Shown piece by piece: positions 5,413 to 6,689 of a DNA stretch of 6,689 nt; position 1 is the stretch's first letter, and each line of letters opens with the position of its first letter. Under the pieces are notes generated by a model that worked only from the letters and a program-made list of their open reading frames with translations, was not told where the DNA came from and made no database searches. Origin of the DNA: CAZJAD01 sp964543855 (GTDB lineage: Bacteria; Electryoneota; RPQS01; DYHQ01); the NCBI GenBank assembly GCA_964543855.1, contig CAZJAD010000113.1, forward strand, positions 1 to 6,689. Direction: 5' to 3'. A program made the translations under genes and the position numbers.

Positions 5413-5958
5413 ATGACGAAGAAAGCCTTTTTGCGTGTTCTGCCCTTCGTGGCGGTTCTGATGATGGCGGCAATGTTGCTGCCCGGTTGTGCGAAGAAGG
5501 CCAAGCCGGTCATGGAAGAGCCGGCGCCGACGATTGAGATCGAGCCTGCCCCGCCACCGCCCCCCCCGCCGGACACGACCGGTCAGGCGCTTCGGGAACG
5601 CCAGCAGCGGATGCAGGGCGACCTGAAGCTCGTGAGGACCATCTACTTCGACTTTGACAAGTCGAACCTGCGTAAGGACGCTCAGGAGACATTGAACAGC
5701 AACGCCAAGCTATTCCAGAAATATCCGGAATGGAAGATCACGATCGAAGGGAACTGCTGCGAAATCGGTACCAACGAGTACAACCTTGCGCTGGGAGAAC
5801 GTCGTGCGATGGCGGCCTACCGGTACCTCACCAGCCTCGGGATTGGGGCGGAACGCCTCTCGACCGTGAGTTACGGGGAAGAGCGGCCGGTGGATCTGGG
5901 TCACACCGAAGAGGCCAGGTCGAAGAATCGCCGGGACGACTTCAAAATCGCATACTAA
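5413..5958 (+). CDS. pal: Pal, peptidoglycan-associated outer-membrane lipoprotein
   Basis: The product is 181 residues. A lipoprotein signal peptide ends in LLPGC, so Cys26 is lipidated, with Ala at +2 compatible with outer-membrane sorting. A Pro-rich linker follows (about 37-54, with seven consecutive Pro at 47-53). The OmpA-like peptidoglycan-binding domain spans about 73-181, with IYFDFDKSNLR, TNEYNLALGERRA (120-132), VSYGEERP and KNRRDDF. In the family the domain grips diaminopimelate of peptidoglycan, and Pal also binds TolB and TolA. The loop normally written GH(A/C)DERG here reads GNCCEIG (113-119). Cys116 takes the place of the Asp equivalent to Acinetobacter OmpA D271, whereas Arg131 keeps the position of R286. 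This is either a lineage variant or a change in ligand contact. A run of eight C (5560-5567) sits in the linker. cpoB follows after 18 bases. Confidence 0.94.
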   Translation: MTKKAFLRVLPFVAVLMMAAMLLPGCAKKAKPVMEEPAPTIEIEPAPPPPPPPDTTGQALRERQQRMQGDLKLVRTIYFDFDKSNLRKDAQETLNSNAKLFQKYPEWKITIEGNCCEIGTNEYNLALGERRAMAAYRYLTSLGIGAERLSTVSYGEERPVDLGHTEEARSKNRRDDFKIAY

Positions 5959-5976
5959 ACCGTTTGAGTGACTTCT

Positions 5977-6689
5977 ATGGGTCGGTTTGCACTGGTCGGC
6001 CTCGCCCTGTTGGTCGCGGCGTGGCTCGTCATGGGCTGTGCGTCACGCAAGCAGGTGATGGCACTCCAGGAAGAACACGCCGTTCTGGACGCGAAGCTGG
6101 ATTCGCTTCATAAGGAGCATCGGCAAATCGTTGCAGCGATTGGAACGCAGGATGCGAGCGTGCGCGAATTGCGGGCGACGGTGGACTACAAGCTCTCTCA
6201 GCTTGACGAACGGGTCGGAGCGATGGCTTCCACGCTTGGGGAGTCCGATTCGCGCTTTGCCAACCTGACGGCGGTCATGGAGGAAATCAATCGCCGCGCG
6301 GCGGCCACCGACACGACCGGCGCCGTTTTGGGCAAGGACCTTTTGGATGCCGCCGAAGCAGACCTGACGCGTGGGAACTACGAGTTGGCCGAGGACGGAT
6401 TCGTACAGTTCCTGCGCCGCTATCCTGCGTCTGCTCTCGCGGATGATGCCCAGTACGGCCTCGCGGAGTGCTATTACGGGCGTCAACGGTATGTCGAGGC
6501 GGTCAACGAGTACCGCCGATTGCTGCGCCTCTATCCGGACGGCAACAAAGCGCCTGCGGCGCTTTTGAGACTCGGACTGGCGCAGCAGAATCTCGACAAC
6601 CTGGCCGAGACGAAGAAGCAGTGGGAGTTGCTGATCGAAAAGTATCCCAACAGCCCGGAGGCGGCTATCGCCAAAGACCGGTTGAAGAA
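5977..6689 (+). CDS. cpoB: CpoB/YbgF, Tol-Pal TPR lipoprotein (3' end outside window)
   Basis: 237 residues are visible and the frame is still open at the window edge. A signal peptide ends in LVMGC, making Cys21 a likely lipidation site with Ala at +2; E. coli CpoB is instead a soluble periplasmic protein. Residues about 25-108 are charged and helical with heptad-like spacing (LQEEHAVLDAKLDSL, VDYKLSQLDERV), fitting the N-terminal trimerising coiled coil of YbgF. Residues 120-237 hold three TPR-like repeats in the YbgF C-terminal pattern, including NYELAEDGFVQFLRRYP, DDAQYGLAECYYG, KAPAALLRLG and EKYPNSPEAA. CpoB regulates coordination of peptidoglycan synthesis by PBP1B with outer-membrane constriction by Tol. 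The visible part ends at the usual end of the domain (AIAKDRLK), so only a few residues are probably missing. Only a weak GAG at 5966-5968 precedes the ATG. A BamD-like lipoprotein is the alternative, made unlikely by context. Confidence 0.9.
   Translation, partial: MGRFALVGLALLVAAWLVMGCASRKQVMALQEEHAVLDAKLDSLHKEHRQIVAAIGTQDASVRELRATVDYKLSQLDERVGAMASTLGESDSRFANLTAVMEEINRRAAATDTTGAVLGKDLLDAAEADLTRGNYELAEDGFVQFLRRYPASALADDAQYGLAECYYGRQRYVEAVNEYRRLLRLYPDGNKAPAALLRLGLAQQNLDNLAETKKQWELLIEKYPNSPEAAIAKDRLK

Noticed and set aside
4419..5576. Long minus-strand open frame (385 codons) opposite the repeat gene and pal
   Set aside because: It lies antisense to two well-supported genes, its apparent repeats mirror the coding repeats, and it resembles no known family. 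Long antisense frames are expected in GC-rich repetitive coding DNA.

Overview
The window carries a complete Tol-Pal cell-envelope operon from a didermic (Gram-negative-type), GC-rich bacterium. The genes are all on the plus strand in the order tolQ - tolR - tolA/TonB-like - tolB - repeat protein - pal - cpoB (ybgF). Outer membrane lipoproteins (Pal, CpoB), an inner-membrane motor (TolQR) and a TonB/TolA-type transducer all require an outer membrane. The lineage cannot be fixed from sequence alone. The proteins are diverged from the proteobacterial versions (short TolA-like protein with a TonB-type C-terminal domain, unusual Pal motif), and the promoter is a plain sigma70-type TTGACA/TATATT rather than the Bacteroidota type. 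I infer a less-studied diderm phylum (Gemmatimonadota/Zixibacteria/KSB1-like), without certainty.

Layout. 1-417 is the 3' end of an OPT-family (oligopeptide/metal-chelate) transporter, unrelated to Tol-Pal, and it is followed by a probable rho-independent terminator (445-483). The 266-base intergenic region 418-683 then holds a strong-looking promoter (587-615), a 10-bp inverted repeat centred on the predicted transcription start, and a leader hairpin that ends exactly where the tolQ Shine-Dalgarno begins. tolQ, tolR and the tolA-like gene are joined by ATGA overlaps, and tolB begins inside the end of the tolA-like gene, probably at a TTG. After 25 bases comes a 515-residue exported protein made of twelve degenerate ~38-residue beta-propeller-like repeats. 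A 112-base gap then leads to pal, and 17 bases later comes cpoB, which runs off the window.

How they work together. TolQ-TolR use the proton gradient to energise the TolA/TonB-like protein, which spans the periplasm and contacts TolB and Pal. Pal links the outer membrane to peptidoglycan, and CpoB couples the system to peptidoglycan synthesis during constriction. The parts that do not fit the textbook operon are the twelve-repeat protein between tolB and pal, and the Pal peptidoglycan-binding loop, where the usual Asp is replaced by one of two adjacent Cys residues. I saw no mobile elements, tRNA or rRNA genes, or CRISPR.
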